From Acidicapsa ligni (lineage in GTDB: Bacteria; Acidobacteriota; Terriglobia; Terriglobales; Acidobacteriaceae): 64,000 nucleotides of DNA. Both the position numbers and the translations under genes were made by a program. Numbering within the stretch: position 1 is the first letter of the stretch; each line of letters starts with the position of its first letter. Where the stretch lies: the NCBI RefSeq assembly GCF_025685655.1, contig NZ_JAGSYG010000003.1:310001-374000 (forward strand), given 5' to 3'. Below, piece by piece: positions 45,125 through 53,338 of this stretch. The notes below the pieces were generated by a model. The model saw only the letters and a program-made list of their open reading frames with translations, did not search any database and had not been told where the DNA came from.

Positions 45125-45200
45125 TCTCGATGCTATTCCATGCTCGCATCAATAAATCTAGACCTGTCGGCGGGATGATTACATCAAACGATCAGCGACT

Positions 45201-46361
45201 TCACAGTTGGACTTCGTGAATAGCTTCAATCACGTAATCCTGATCTTCCTCTGTCATCTGATGAAACAACGGAAGAATCATCCCGGTATCCGTGACAAGA
45301 CTGGTTTGCGGTAAGCTGTCCTCCCAGGATGCAGAGCGATATGGCGCTTCTCGATGTATCGCCATGATTGCTCGTCTTGTGGAGATGTTTCTCTCCAGCA
45401 GACGCTGCATAATATGATCCCGTTGCGCCGCGGCTTCCCCAATCAAAAGAACCATGTAGGACTGATAATTGTGGCGGCAATTTTCGGGAACATACGGCAC
45501 CCGTAGCCAGGAAAGATGCTCCAGTGCATTTGAATAACGTTGTGCCAGGGAGCGTCTCTTATCGAGCATGCTATCGAGCCGGCCGAGTTGCGCAATGCCC
45601 ACCGCAGCCTGCATATCGGTCATACGGAAATTGAAACCTATCTCATCATAAGTCTCGATCGCAATCTGCTTGGCATTGTGCCGAGTTACGTCTGACATAC
45701 TCATTGCATGCTGTCTCAATCGCCGTAGTCTCTCGGCGAGATCAGCGTCGCGCGTTGTTATCATGCCGCCTTCACCGGTAGTCATGATCTTCCGCGGATG
45801 AAAGCTAAAGCAGGCAATATCACCGACTGGCCTGCCAATCAATTGCCCATCGTATTCCGAACCGATCGCACAGGCCGCATCCTCAATGAGTTTTAGTCCA
45901 TGCTTTGCGGCAACTAGATGCAGGGTATTTAATTCGGCTGAAAGCCCAATTTGATGAACAGCCAGAATGGCCTTGGTTCGCGTGGATATATGTGCCTCGA
46001 CCGCGGCAGGATCCAGGTTATATGTAGACAGGTCGATATCGACAAAGACAGGTGTTGCGCCAATGCAGGCGATTGCGTTGGCTGTCGCAATGAAAGAGAG
46101 GCTTGGGCAAATAACCTCATCGCCGGGCCCGATCCCGCTGACAATCAGTGAGAGTTGCAGAGCTGTAGTGCAGGACGAAACAGCGATGGCATGTTCACAG
46201 CCAACGTACTCTGCAAACTTTGCCTCAAACTCAGCAACCCTCGGCCCCTGCGTAACCCAACCGGAGCGAAGCACATCAAGCACTCCTCGCTCCTCTTCTT
46301 CTCCTATGTAAGGACGAGCCACGGGAATCATTGCGGGAGCTGGCTTAAGCAGAGTTGTCAT
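45201..46361 (-). CDS. DegT/DnrJ/EryC1-type sugar aminotransferase
   Basis: About 386 residues. A PLP-dependent aminotransferase acting on keto nucleotide sugars. The start is MIPVARPYIGEEEERGV with SGWVTQGPRV, the core has SSCTTALQLSL, EDAACAIGSEYDG and the PLP-binding Lys in FSFHPRKIMTTGEGGM. ATG 46361 behind GGAGGTG is chosen and its ATG overlaps the stop of the epimerase gene upstream (ATGA). It is the last gene of the minus-strand cassette. The product is an amino sugar of unknown stereochemistry; it is distinct from the second aminotransferase at 48103-49209. Confidence 0.92.
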   Translation of the reverse strand: MTTLLKPAPAMIPVARPYIGEEEERGVLDVLRSGWVTQGPRVAEFEAKFAEYVGCEHAIAVSSCTTALQLSLIVSGIGPGDEVICPSLSFIATANAIACIGATPVFVDIDLSTYNLDPAAVEAHISTRTKAILAVHQIGLSAELNTLHLVAAKHGLKLIEDAACAIGSEYDGQLIGRPVGDIACFSFHPRKIMTTGEGGMITTRDADLAERLRRLRQHAMSMSDVTRHNAKQIAIETYDEIGFNFRMTDMQAAVGIAQLGRLDSMLDKRRSLAQRYSNALEHLSWLRVPYVPENCRHNYQSYMVLLIGEAAAQRDHIMQRLLERNISTRRAIMAIHREAPYRSASWEDSLPQTSLVTDTGMILPLFHQMTEEDQDYVIEAIHEVQL

Positions 46362-47347
46362 TTCACACCTCCAGCAACAACTGTCTCCTCGGACCGGATC
46401 TCCTTGTGCCATTCGATCAACGAACGCAAGCCGCTTTCCAAATCCACTCTTGCCTTGAAATCTAACAAAGCTTCCGCCTTGTCAACCGCAGCACGTCTGG
46501 CCTGTACGTTGTTTACATTGCGTGCCGGATGATATTCAGGCGATAAAGATGATCCATAAATCATCAACAGCATTCTGCTCAATTCTTCCAGCGTAGTCTG
46601 TACACCTGTGCCGACATTGAACACCTCATCTACAACGTCCGACATCAGGCCTGCAACGTTCGCTCTCGCCACGTCTTCTACATATACGAAGTCCATTGAC
46701 TGCGATCCGTCGCCAAATATCTTCGGAGGTTTTCCAGCTTGTATTGCATCTATCCACCGAACCAGCACTTCAGTGTAGACACCATCCACATCCATCCTCG
46801 GTCCGTAGATATTGAAGTACCGGAAAGCCACATAAGGTAGACCATACATCTCGTAATAGGAGCGCAGCATCTGCTCATTCGCAATTTTTGCCGCACCATA
46901 CAACGTTCGGTTGTTGAAAGGGTGACTCTCATCCATCGGGAGATAGACCGGATCACCGTACACCGAAGCCGAAGAGGCAGCAACAATCTTCTTAACCTTG
47001 TGCCGCACTGCACTCTCCAAAACATTCAACGTACCATTGACGAGCACCTCAATTCCCTCTCTTGGTGCTTCGGCGCAGCGTGTGATGCGCAGAGCCGCTT
47101 CATGGATGATGTAATCCACTCCATCAACGGCAGCATCAACCACATCCTGGTCACGTATATCACCTTCTATGATGGTCAGGTCGCCTTTACTTGCAGCTCG
47201 TTCGAGATTTCTTGCATTGCCACGGATGAAGTTATCGAGCACTCTAACTTCTGCGGCGCCTGCCTCAAAAAGCTGGTCGGCAGTCGTGCTGCCGACGAAA
47301 CCCGCCCCGCCCGTAATCAGTATTTTCATACCCTTAATTGGGTTCAT
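46358..47347 (-). CDS. NAD-dependent nucleotide-sugar epimerase/dehydratase
   Basis: About 329 residues, extended SDR. ILITGGAGFVGS binds NAD, and SSASVYG with YGAAKIANEQ supplies the catalytic Ser and Tyr-x3-Lys. RYFNIYGPRMD and SMDFVYVEDVA are typical of UDP-sugar 4-epimerases and of dehydratases such as WbpP/GalE relatives. The exact activity cannot be set from motifs. The ATG at 47347 follows GGGGAGAAAA. Stop overlap with the downstream aminotransferase start suggests coupled translation and a shared pathway. Confidence 0.9.
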   Translation of the reverse strand: MNPIKGMKILITGGAGFVGSTTADQLFEAGAAEVRVLDNFIRGNARNLERAASKGDLTIIEGDIRDQDVVDAAVDGVDYIIHEAALRITRCAEAPREGIEVLVNGTLNVLESAVRHKVKKIVAASSASVYGDPVYLPMDESHPFNNRTLYGAAKIANEQMLRSYYEMYGLPYVAFRYFNIYGPRMDVDGVYTEVLVRWIDAIQAGKPPKIFGDGSQSMDFVYVEDVARANVAGLMSDVVDEVFNVGTGVQTTLEELSRMLLMIYGSSLSPEYHPARNVNNVQARRAAVDKAEALLDFKARVDLESGLRSLIEWHKEIRSEETVVAGGVK

Positions 47348-47423
47348 ATTTTCTCCCCGCACTTGTTAATTCAATTCCAGCAGTTGCTCTGATATAGCCA
47401 TCCGTTCCAAAAACAATTACCAC

Positions 47424-48113
47424 TCACTTCCGATAGCGGATAACTCGCGCTGGCACTCCCGCTACTACGGAATAATCCGGCACATCTTCTGTAACAACCG
47501 CTCCAGCGCCCACTATTGAATGAGCCCCCACACGCACGCCAGGAAGAAGTGTCGCGTTTGTTCCAATATCTGCCCCATAGCCTACAACTACCTGTTCTAT
47601 CTTGAGGCTGGTCGCAATAATAGGAACATCAATGGGCACACCTGTGTGCGCGGATCCAAGCACCTTCGCTCCCGGTCCCCATCCAACATAATCTTCGAGA
47701 ATTAGATTCCGTGCATCGAAGTAGGAGTGTGGTCCAATCCACACGTGATTGCCGATGTGGCATGTTCCATCAAAACGCCCCTGAATCATCGTATGCGCGC
47801 CGATAAAGACCCCATCGCCCAACACCATTGTCTCGGGATGTTTGAGTATTACCTCTGGCTCAACTCGCAGCGCATGACCGGCCTGCTTGCACATCGCGCG
47901 AAAGATAATACGACGGAGTTTCGTCTCAAAGGAACCTTCATCTCCGCGGTATCTGGAGTAACTCGCTATTAACTCCGATGGAGTATAAGTTTCCTTCAGA
48001 TGAGAGGCATACTGCCACTCCCACGCTGCATCGTCAATAACGTTAGTTACACCAAACACCGCCTGGACCAAACGCTCTTCCACTATGGTGTCTATTCCGC
48101 TCTCAAGCGACAT
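47424..48113 (-). CDS. Left-handed beta-helix acyltransferase
   Basis: A 229-residue acyltransferase with hexapeptide repeats in the C-terminal half (VLGDGVFIGAH, IGNHVWIGP, IGTNATLLPGVRVG, IVGAGAVVTEDVPDYSVVAGVPAR). The N-terminal 90 residues are helical and unlike WbpD. Such enzymes acetylate or acylate sugars, often at an amine made by the neighbouring aminotransferase. It starts behind AGGAGAG and overlaps the end of the upstream aminotransferase gene by 11 bases. It is the second acyltransferase of the cassette. Confidence 0.88.
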   Translation of the reverse strand: MSLESGIDTIVEERLVQAVFGVTNVIDDAAWEWQYASHLKETYTPSELIASYSRYRGDEGSFETKLRRIIFRAMCKQAGHALRVEPEVILKHPETMVLGDGVFIGAHTMIQGRFDGTCHIGNHVWIGPHSYFDARNLILEDYVGWGPGAKVLGSAHTGVPIDVPIIATSLKIEQVVVGYGADIGTNATLLPGVRVGAHSIVGAGAVVTEDVPDYSVVAGVPARVIRYRK

Positions 48114-49209
48114 TACAACTCTCCTGCAATTCAGCGACTACATGTTCGATTGCTTCGGGAGCTATTCCCGGATAGATAGGGAGAGACAAGATATGGTCCT
48201 TCACGCTCTCCGTTATCGGAAAATCGCCTTTTTTGTATCCGAGATGACGATATGCTTCCTGCAGATGTAACGGGGTCGGATAGTGCAGACCAGATTCCAC
48301 TCCGGCATCTGCAAGTTGCTGTCTAAGTCCATCCCGATCTACCGCCTGAACAACATACAAGTGATATACATGACGACCATAATCCATCTCTGCTGGAATA
48401 GTGATGGGACTACCTGCGAGTAATCTCGCGTAGTGTCGAGCAGCCTGCCGCCGTTGGTTATTCCAGTGATCCAGATACTTCAATTTTACAGAGAGCAGGC
48501 CGCCCTGCAGTCCCTCCATACGCATGTTGTGTCCAGCAAATTCGTGCTCATACTTCTTGCGGGATCCATGATCGCGCCACATTCTTATTCGCTGCGCGAG
48601 CGCGGCATCATCGGTGGTCACTGCACCGCCCTCTCCACATGCACCCAGGTTTTTTCCAGGATAAAAACTAAAGCATCCTGCGACTCCCAATGACCCTGCT
48701 TTGCGCCCCTTATACTCTGCCCCATGAGCCTGACATGCATCTTCGACAACGGGGATTCCATGACGCTTCGCCACTGCAGAGATAGCATCCATATCTGCAA
48801 CCTGTCCATAAATATGAACAGGTACGATTGCGCGAGTCCGGTGAGTGATGGCAGCTTCGATCTTATCCGCATCCATGCAAAATGAAATGGGATTGATATC
48901 GACAAATACCGGAGTAGCACCAACTGCGCTAATCGCTTCAGCCGTCGCTATAAACGTATGAGCAACGGTAATAACTTCGTCCCCAGGCCCAATTCCCAGG
49001 CCCGCTAATACAAGGTGGATCGCTGCCGTTCCGGTGTTAACGGCAACCGCATGTGCTGTCCCGCAATATGTGGCGAAGTCTTTTTCGAATTGTTCAACTT
49101 CTGGACCAAGGACAAACGAAGAGTTACTGAGAACCCGGGAGAATACCTCACGCAGCTCATCTTCGATTCCGCTATGTAGCAATTTCAAGTCGACAAAAGG
49201 AACCTTCAT
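48103..49209 (-). CDS. DegT-family aminotransferase, WbpE-like
   Basis: A 368-residue PLP aminotransferase. VPFVDLKLLHSGIEDEL starts the protein, NTGTAAIHLVLAG forms the PLP pocket and the PLP Lys lies in SFYPGKNLGACGEGGA. The closest named group is WbpE/WlbC, which aminates UDP-3-keto-GlcNAcA. That fit is supported by its place between a WbpD-like and, two genes up, a WbpB-like gene. It starts behind GGAGG and overlaps the acyltransferase stop upstream by four bases (ATGA). Confidence 0.9.
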   Translation of the reverse strand: MKVPFVDLKLLHSGIEDELREVFSRVLSNSSFVLGPEVEQFEKDFATYCGTAHAVAVNTGTAAIHLVLAGLGIGPGDEVITVAHTFIATAEAISAVGATPVFVDINPISFCMDADKIEAAITHRTRAIVPVHIYGQVADMDAISAVAKRHGIPVVEDACQAHGAEYKGRKAGSLGVAGCFSFYPGKNLGACGEGGAVTTDDAALAQRIRMWRDHGSRKKYEHEFAGHNMRMEGLQGGLLSVKLKYLDHWNNQRRQAARHYARLLAGSPITIPAEMDYGRHVYHLYVVQAVDRDGLRQQLADAGVESGLHYPTPLHLQEAYRHLGYKKGDFPITESVKDHILSLPIYPGIAPEAIEHVVAELQESCNVA

Positions 49210-49766
49210 TTCGCCTCCAGCGTTCGCAAGCGTCTGGCGGGATTTCCTGCAACGACGGTGTACGGGGCTACATCACGCGTGACAACACTGCCGGCTCCCA
49301 CCATCGCGCCCTGACCGATTGTGACTCCGCACAGAATCGTACAACTGGTCCCTATCGACGCACCCTTTTTTACCAGGGTTTTGACAACCTTCCAATCTGC
49401 TTCCGTCTGTAGTTGGCCACTGTTGCTGGTCGCGCGAGGATGCTTGTCGTTTATGAACGAAACATTATGTCCGATGAAGACATCGTCCTCAATGCATACA
49501 CCTTCGCAAATGAAGGTATGGCTTGAGACTTTTACATTTGCACCGATGCTTACGTTCTTTTGTATCTCAACAAAGGTGCCTATCTTGCTGTTATTGCCAA
49601 TGATGCATCCATACAGGTTTACGAACGGAAAGATACGCACGTTCTTACCTAATAAGACGTCTGGAGCAATACAACTAAAAGCAGGCGGTGTAAACTTTGG
49701 CATCCGAGGCTTCACCTGGCTCCGCTCTGTTTTCTTTCCGTGAATGATGGTAAAAGTATCGGCCAT
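49206..49766 (-). CDS. N-acetyltransferase, WbpD/WlbB-like
   Basis: A 186-residue hexapeptide acetyltransferase. Conserved elements are FVNLYGCIIGNNSKIG, FVEIQKNVSIGANVKVSSH (read in parts), FINDKHPRA and the C-terminal GAGSVVTRDVAPYTVVAGNPARR. The FINDKHPRA segment is characteristic of WbpD/WlbB, which acetylates the 3-amino group of UDP-GlcNAc3NA. It has about 25 extra N-terminal residues (ending PKFTPP). The gene begins one base after the upstream oxidoreductase stop, so the pair is tightly linked. Confidence 0.9.
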   Translation of the reverse strand: MADTFTIIHGKKTERSQVKPRMPKFTPPAFSCIAPDVLLGKNVRIFPFVNLYGCIIGNNSKIGTFVEIQKNVSIGANVKVSSHTFICEGVCIEDDVFIGHNVSFINDKHPRATSNSGQLQTEADWKVVKTLVKKGASIGTSCTILCGVTIGQGAMVGAGSVVTRDVAPYTVVAGNPARRLRTLEAK

Positions 49767-49767
49767 A

Positions 49768-50811
49768 TCATGCAGCTCCTACGCAGATACGCGACTGATC
49801 CGATTCAAGCTCTATCAGTTTGCCGCGCTGCCTCATGGAAAGAGAAGCGCTCTCCAGTATGCGTACCACCTGCAGCCCTGCGTGGCCCGATGTGATCGGC
49901 GTAGCGCCAGTCTCAACACAATTTGCAAAGTGCTGTAGCTCTACCTTCAACGCCTCTGCAACCTCCAGTTGCGGTGCGAACATATCGCCTGACCGGTACC
50001 CTACCAATGCGTTATACAGCGAATCTGTTCCACTTGTTACAGTGATGCCCTTGTCATAGACTTTGACTTTCTCGCTGGGTTCCATATCGTCATATACGAT
50101 CATTTGCTTACTACCGCCGATAAGCGTACGTCGCATTTTTACCGGGGATAGCCAGTTAACGTTGACATGCGCAATCAGGTTTTCTTCAAAGAACATAGTC
50201 AGATACGCCAGGTTCTCCGTGCCGCCTCTTACATGATTGATACCGGTAGCTGCCACAGCACATGGAGTAAATGGCAGGACATAATCCATAATCGCGAGAT
50301 CGTGAACTGCTAAATCCCAGATCACATCCACGTCGCGTTGGAATAGTCCTAAATTGATGCGAGTTGAGTCGTAGTAGTAGATGTCTCCGAGTTTCCCCGA
50401 CGCGACCAGGTCCTTAATTTTGCGAACTGCCCCGGTATACACAAACGTATGGTCGACCTGAAGAACCAGCTTTCGTCTTTCCGCCTCGTCGATAAGCCTG
50501 CGCGCCTGCTCTGACGTAGAAGTCATGGGCTTTTCTACCAGGACATGTTTGCCACTCTGCAATGCCTGCAAAGCAAGTTCGTAGTGCGCGTGAACCGGAG
50601 TCGCAATCGCAATTGCGTCTATCTCCGGATTGTCCAGTAAGTGCCGATAATCGGTCGTAACTTCCACCGAAGGATAACGACTATGCAGTAGTCTCAATCG
50701 CTCTTCGCGCATATCACTTACCGCGACGACATTCGTCTCGGATGCCTCAAACATACTGCGAACCAGATTCGGGCCCCAGTATCCATACCCAATCACGCCG
50801 ATGTTGATCAC
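49768..50811 (-). CDS. Gfo/Idh/MocA oxidoreductase, WbpB-like
   Basis: A 347-residue NAD(P)-dependent dehydrogenase. IGVIGYGYWGPNLVRSM binds the cofactor, VLVEKPMT carries the conserved catalytic Lys, and DLAVHDLAIMDYVL gives the His-Asp-x-x-D/H type active-site motif. WbpB/WlbA oxidises UDP-GlcNAcA at C3 before amination by WbpE. With the next two genes it forms the core of the UDP-GlcNAc3NAcA pathway; the UDP-GlcNAc 6-dehydrogenase (WbpA) is not in the window. GTG start behind GGGAGGGG. It is the first gene of the minus-strand cassette. Confidence 0.88.
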   Translation of the reverse strand: MINIGVIGYGYWGPNLVRSMFEASETNVVAVSDMREERLRLLHSRYPSVEVTTDYRHLLDNPEIDAIAIATPVHAHYELALQALQSGKHVLVEKPMTSTSEQARRLIDEAERRKLVLQVDHTFVYTGAVRKIKDLVASGKLGDIYYYDSTRINLGLFQRDVDVIWDLAVHDLAIMDYVLPFTPCAVAATGINHVRGGTENLAYLTMFFEENLIAHVNVNWLSPVKMRRTLIGGSKQMIVYDDMEPSEKVKVYDKGITVTSGTDSLYNALVGYRSGDMFAPQLEVAEALKVELQHFANCVETGATPITSGHAGLQVVRILESASLSMRQRGKLIELESDQSRICVGAA

Positions 50812-51328
50812 TCGTTCCCCTCCCTGACATCCTGCTGTGTACCCAGTAAATTCACATACTTATGCAAATGCTTGCGTATTTGTTCAGATCTTTTCGCTGT
50901 TACAGATCAATTCCAACTCGCTTTTTCAGCGCATTCGATGGGCATATCCGTACATAGAATGCAGACACGCTCCGAAGAAGCATTTTGGGTTCCAAAGTTT
51001 CGTCACGTCAGCATTCGCATGCAGATTGACAGGCAGTGCGCCGAATTCAGAGAAATGGATATCGCGATAGGTTGGCAGCAGAAGAGGTAAGTCAGGGCTA
51101 AAAGTGCAGAGCAGTTCATAGTTCGCACAAACTTGCAGACTCGTCGGCGCTAGTGTTGCCCATCTCTATGTAGATGACTTTTCATACCTGTACGCGAACA
51201 CCGTATTGACAGGCTTCTGGGACATCCGGCTACTCAGGAGCGCAAAAACGCCTATTTCCTTGAGCTTCGTAGATAAACTCCCGGTTTGGCTATCTACTTG
51301 CTGAATCTCGATCGAGTTCGATTTTCTT
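50812..51328. other. Divergent intergenic region
   Basis: 517 bp between the minus-strand sugar cassette and the plus-strand export block. It holds the -24/-12 element at 51287-51302 for the export genes. TTGACA hexamers occur at about 51028 and 51206 but neither has a good -10 partner. No matching -24/-12 element points toward the minus-strand cassette. Plus-strand frames here lack coding character. Confidence 0.65.
51287..51302 (+). promoter_or_regulatory. Sigma-54 (-24/-12) promoter of the export block
   Basis: TGGCTATCTACTTGCT has the TGGC and TTGCT blocks at exact sigma-54 spacing. Transcription would begin near 51313, giving a very short leader (about 16 bases) before the ATG at 51329, which may imply a weakly initiated or slightly later true start. 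Confidence 0.7.
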
Positions 51329-51970
51329 ATGCGATTTCAAAATCAGATTCGGTATGTCATTTCGGTTGCATTCTGCCTCGCGCTGACCAACGCGTCCGCG
51401 CAGGACATCGCAACAGCCACGCCCGGTCCCCTGTCTAAACCGGCGGCAAATGCAAACACAGCCGCGAACATAACTTCGCCACCCGCGGTATCCCAGTTCA
51501 TCCTGGGTGCGGCCGATATTATTCGCATCAATGTCTGGAAGAACACCGAGCTTTCGCAGACCGTAACCATCGGTCCCGATGGTTTTGTCTCGCTCCCTTT
51601 ACTCGGAGACGTCCATGTCTCCGGCATGACCGCCAATGAACTTGGAGCTGTCATAGCATCGCGGCTAAGCAGCTTTATCGTCAGCCCGCAGGTGACAGTA
51701 AGTGTGGTGGATATCCATAGCAGGCAGGTCTACGTATTAGGCCAGGTCAACAAACCAGGGGGCTATCCGCTGATAGCGCCAATCACGGTTCTTCAATTGA
51801 TCGCCCAGGCTGGAGGGTTGAATACCTACGCCAACCGCAAGGGCATAGTTATCCTTCGCGCGACCAAAGACAACGTGCAAAAAATTCCGTTCAACTACAA
51901 CAACGTTATCCATGGAAACGCCAAACAGAATATTGACCTGCAGCCTGGGGACACAGTCGTCGTTCCGTAG
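51329..51970 (+). CDS. Short Wza-like polysaccharide export protein (OPX)
   Basis: A 213-residue secreted protein with a signal peptide (1-24, NASAQD). The polysaccharide export domain (ILGAADIIRINVWKNTELS, VSLPLLGDVHVSGMT) and one SLBB domain (QVYVLGQVNKPGGYPL, ITVLQLIAQAGGLNTYA) are clear. It lacks a lipobox Cys and the C-terminal amphipathic helix with which Wza forms its outer-membrane pore. It is therefore a periplasmic OPX protein that would need a partner for the outer membrane, and a beta-barrel gene follows 15 bp later. It is the first gene of the export operon. Confidence 0.9.
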   Translation: MRFQNQIRYVISVAFCLALTNASAQDIATATPGPLSKPAANANTAANITSPPAVSQFILGAADIIRINVWKNTELSQTVTIGPDGFVSLPLLGDVHVSGMTANELGAVIASRLSSFIVSPQVTVSVVDIHSRQVYVLGQVNKPGGYPLIAPITVLQLIAQAGGLNTYANRKGIVILRATKDNVQKIPFNYNNVIHGNAKQNIDLQPGDTVVVP

Positions 51971-51985
51971 CTCGAAGAGAAAGTG

Positions 51986-53314
51986 ATGAAGATCATGAAC
52001 GCGCCATGGCTAATCCGCATCGTTGTCGTACTTTGTGCGGGGCTGTGTGCAGTACGGATCCAGGCACAATCGGTGCCGGATACTTCACTCGATACTGCCC
52101 CATCTCAGTCACAGACCTCATCGGAAGTGACAGACCCCGGCCCTTCAAAATCACCCGATCAAGATCAGCGAAATCAGTTTGTTCCTGCATTAGATGGAAC
52201 GGGATTGGTTTCAATGAGGACCAATCATAGATTCCGTTTTCTCGCGGGAGAAACGACCACCAGCGGATGGGATAGTAACCCGGAAAACCTTCCCAAAGGA
52301 TCAGCCTCCGCTCTCTATACAGTGAGTCCTTACTTCAGCCTTCAGGCAAGCACGAACAAGACTCAATACCTGTTGCAATACGAGCCTACATTTAACTTCT
52401 ATAGCGGCTACAGCGGCAACACGATGCAGGTAGCCTCTGCAAAAGTCCTCAGCAGTGCGAGTGATCGCTTGACATGGACGTTAGGATTATCCGGCAGCCA
52501 TGGACAGGATTCTGCCCGTCTGTTAGCCCCAACGCAATCGATTCCAATCGGCAGTGTGCCAGGCACCGGACCAAACTCATCCTCCTACCTGCCAAATGCC
52601 GGCACCATCACAAACATCGATGGAAGCCTCGATCTTCACTATGATCTCTCCCCCAAAAACTTCCTCGGCTTCGACTTCGCGAATTCTTTTAGCTCCATGC
52701 CATCCTTGAACCAAAAGAATAGCGTCGCCACTACGAACTTGTTTTTCACACATGGCCTCTCGCCAACACTGGGGATCCTTGCATACCAGCAAACCTCGCA
52801 ATACTACGGGACTCTGAGCTGCACAACATTTGGAGGCGGAGCCGGCATTCGATGGCAGCCTCTTCAGAGCACGATGCTTGTATTGAAGGGCGGACCACAG
52901 ATCAATGCACCCATATGCAAGAGTCAACAGGGGTTTTCTTATAGTGTGTCCCTTGCGACCAAGCTATCTGGTAAATCACAATTTTATCTGTTAGCCGGTC
53001 GCCAGCCTGTCACTGGCTATCTGGGACCAGGCCTATGGGAAGACAGCTTCTCCGGAGGCTACCATCGGCAGATATCTTCCGCGAATGTCATAGTATTCGA
53101 CGTAGGATTCGTAACCAGCAGCACACTGAAAAACGTCAGCTCTTATCGAGGAGTTTACTTCTCCTCATCCTTTACGCACACGCTGTCCCGAGGACTCTCA
53201 ATCGCAAGCAGCTATCGAAGCTACGACGAAAGCTCTGGTGCTACCGGCTTCAACCGTAACATCCTTTTGCTTTCTCTCATATGGACACCGAATTCACGGC
53301 CACCGTCTCAATAA
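51986..53314 (+). CDS. Outer-membrane beta-barrel protein in the export operon
   Basis: About 442 residues with a signal peptide (about 1-25, ending RIQAQ) and a low-complexity Ser/Pro/Asp-rich linker. The rest alternates polar and hydrophobic residues with many aromatic strand ends (YLLQYEPTFNFYSGY, FSYSVSLATKL, GVYFSSSFTHTL, ILLLSLIWTP), a pattern of sixteen or more outer-membrane strands. It has no recognised family name. It lies between the Wza-like and chain-length genes, so it may be the outer-membrane pore for the polymer, analogous to the Wzp porins paired with short OPX proteins in Myxococcus (inference). ATG 51986 or GTG 51983. Confidence 0.75.
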   Translation: MKIMNAPWLIRIVVVLCAGLCAVRIQAQSVPDTSLDTAPSQSQTSSEVTDPGPSKSPDQDQRNQFVPALDGTGLVSMRTNHRFRFLAGETTTSGWDSNPENLPKGSASALYTVSPYFSLQASTNKTQYLLQYEPTFNFYSGYSGNTMQVASAKVLSSASDRLTWTLGLSGSHGQDSARLLAPTQSIPIGSVPGTGPNSSSYLPNAGTITNIDGSLDLHYDLSPKNFLGFDFANSFSSMPSLNQKNSVATTNLFFTHGLSPTLGILAYQQTSQYYGTLSCTTFGGGAGIRWQPLQSTMLVLKGGPQINAPICKSQQGFSYSVSLATKLSGKSQFYLLAGRQPVTGYLGPGLWEDSFSGGYHRQISSANVIVFDVGFVTSSTLKNVSSYRGVYFSSSFTHTLSRGLSIASSYRSYDESSGATGFNRNILLLSLIWTPNSRPPSQ

Positions 53315-53338
53315 TCTAACTCAATCACGTTCTGGAGA

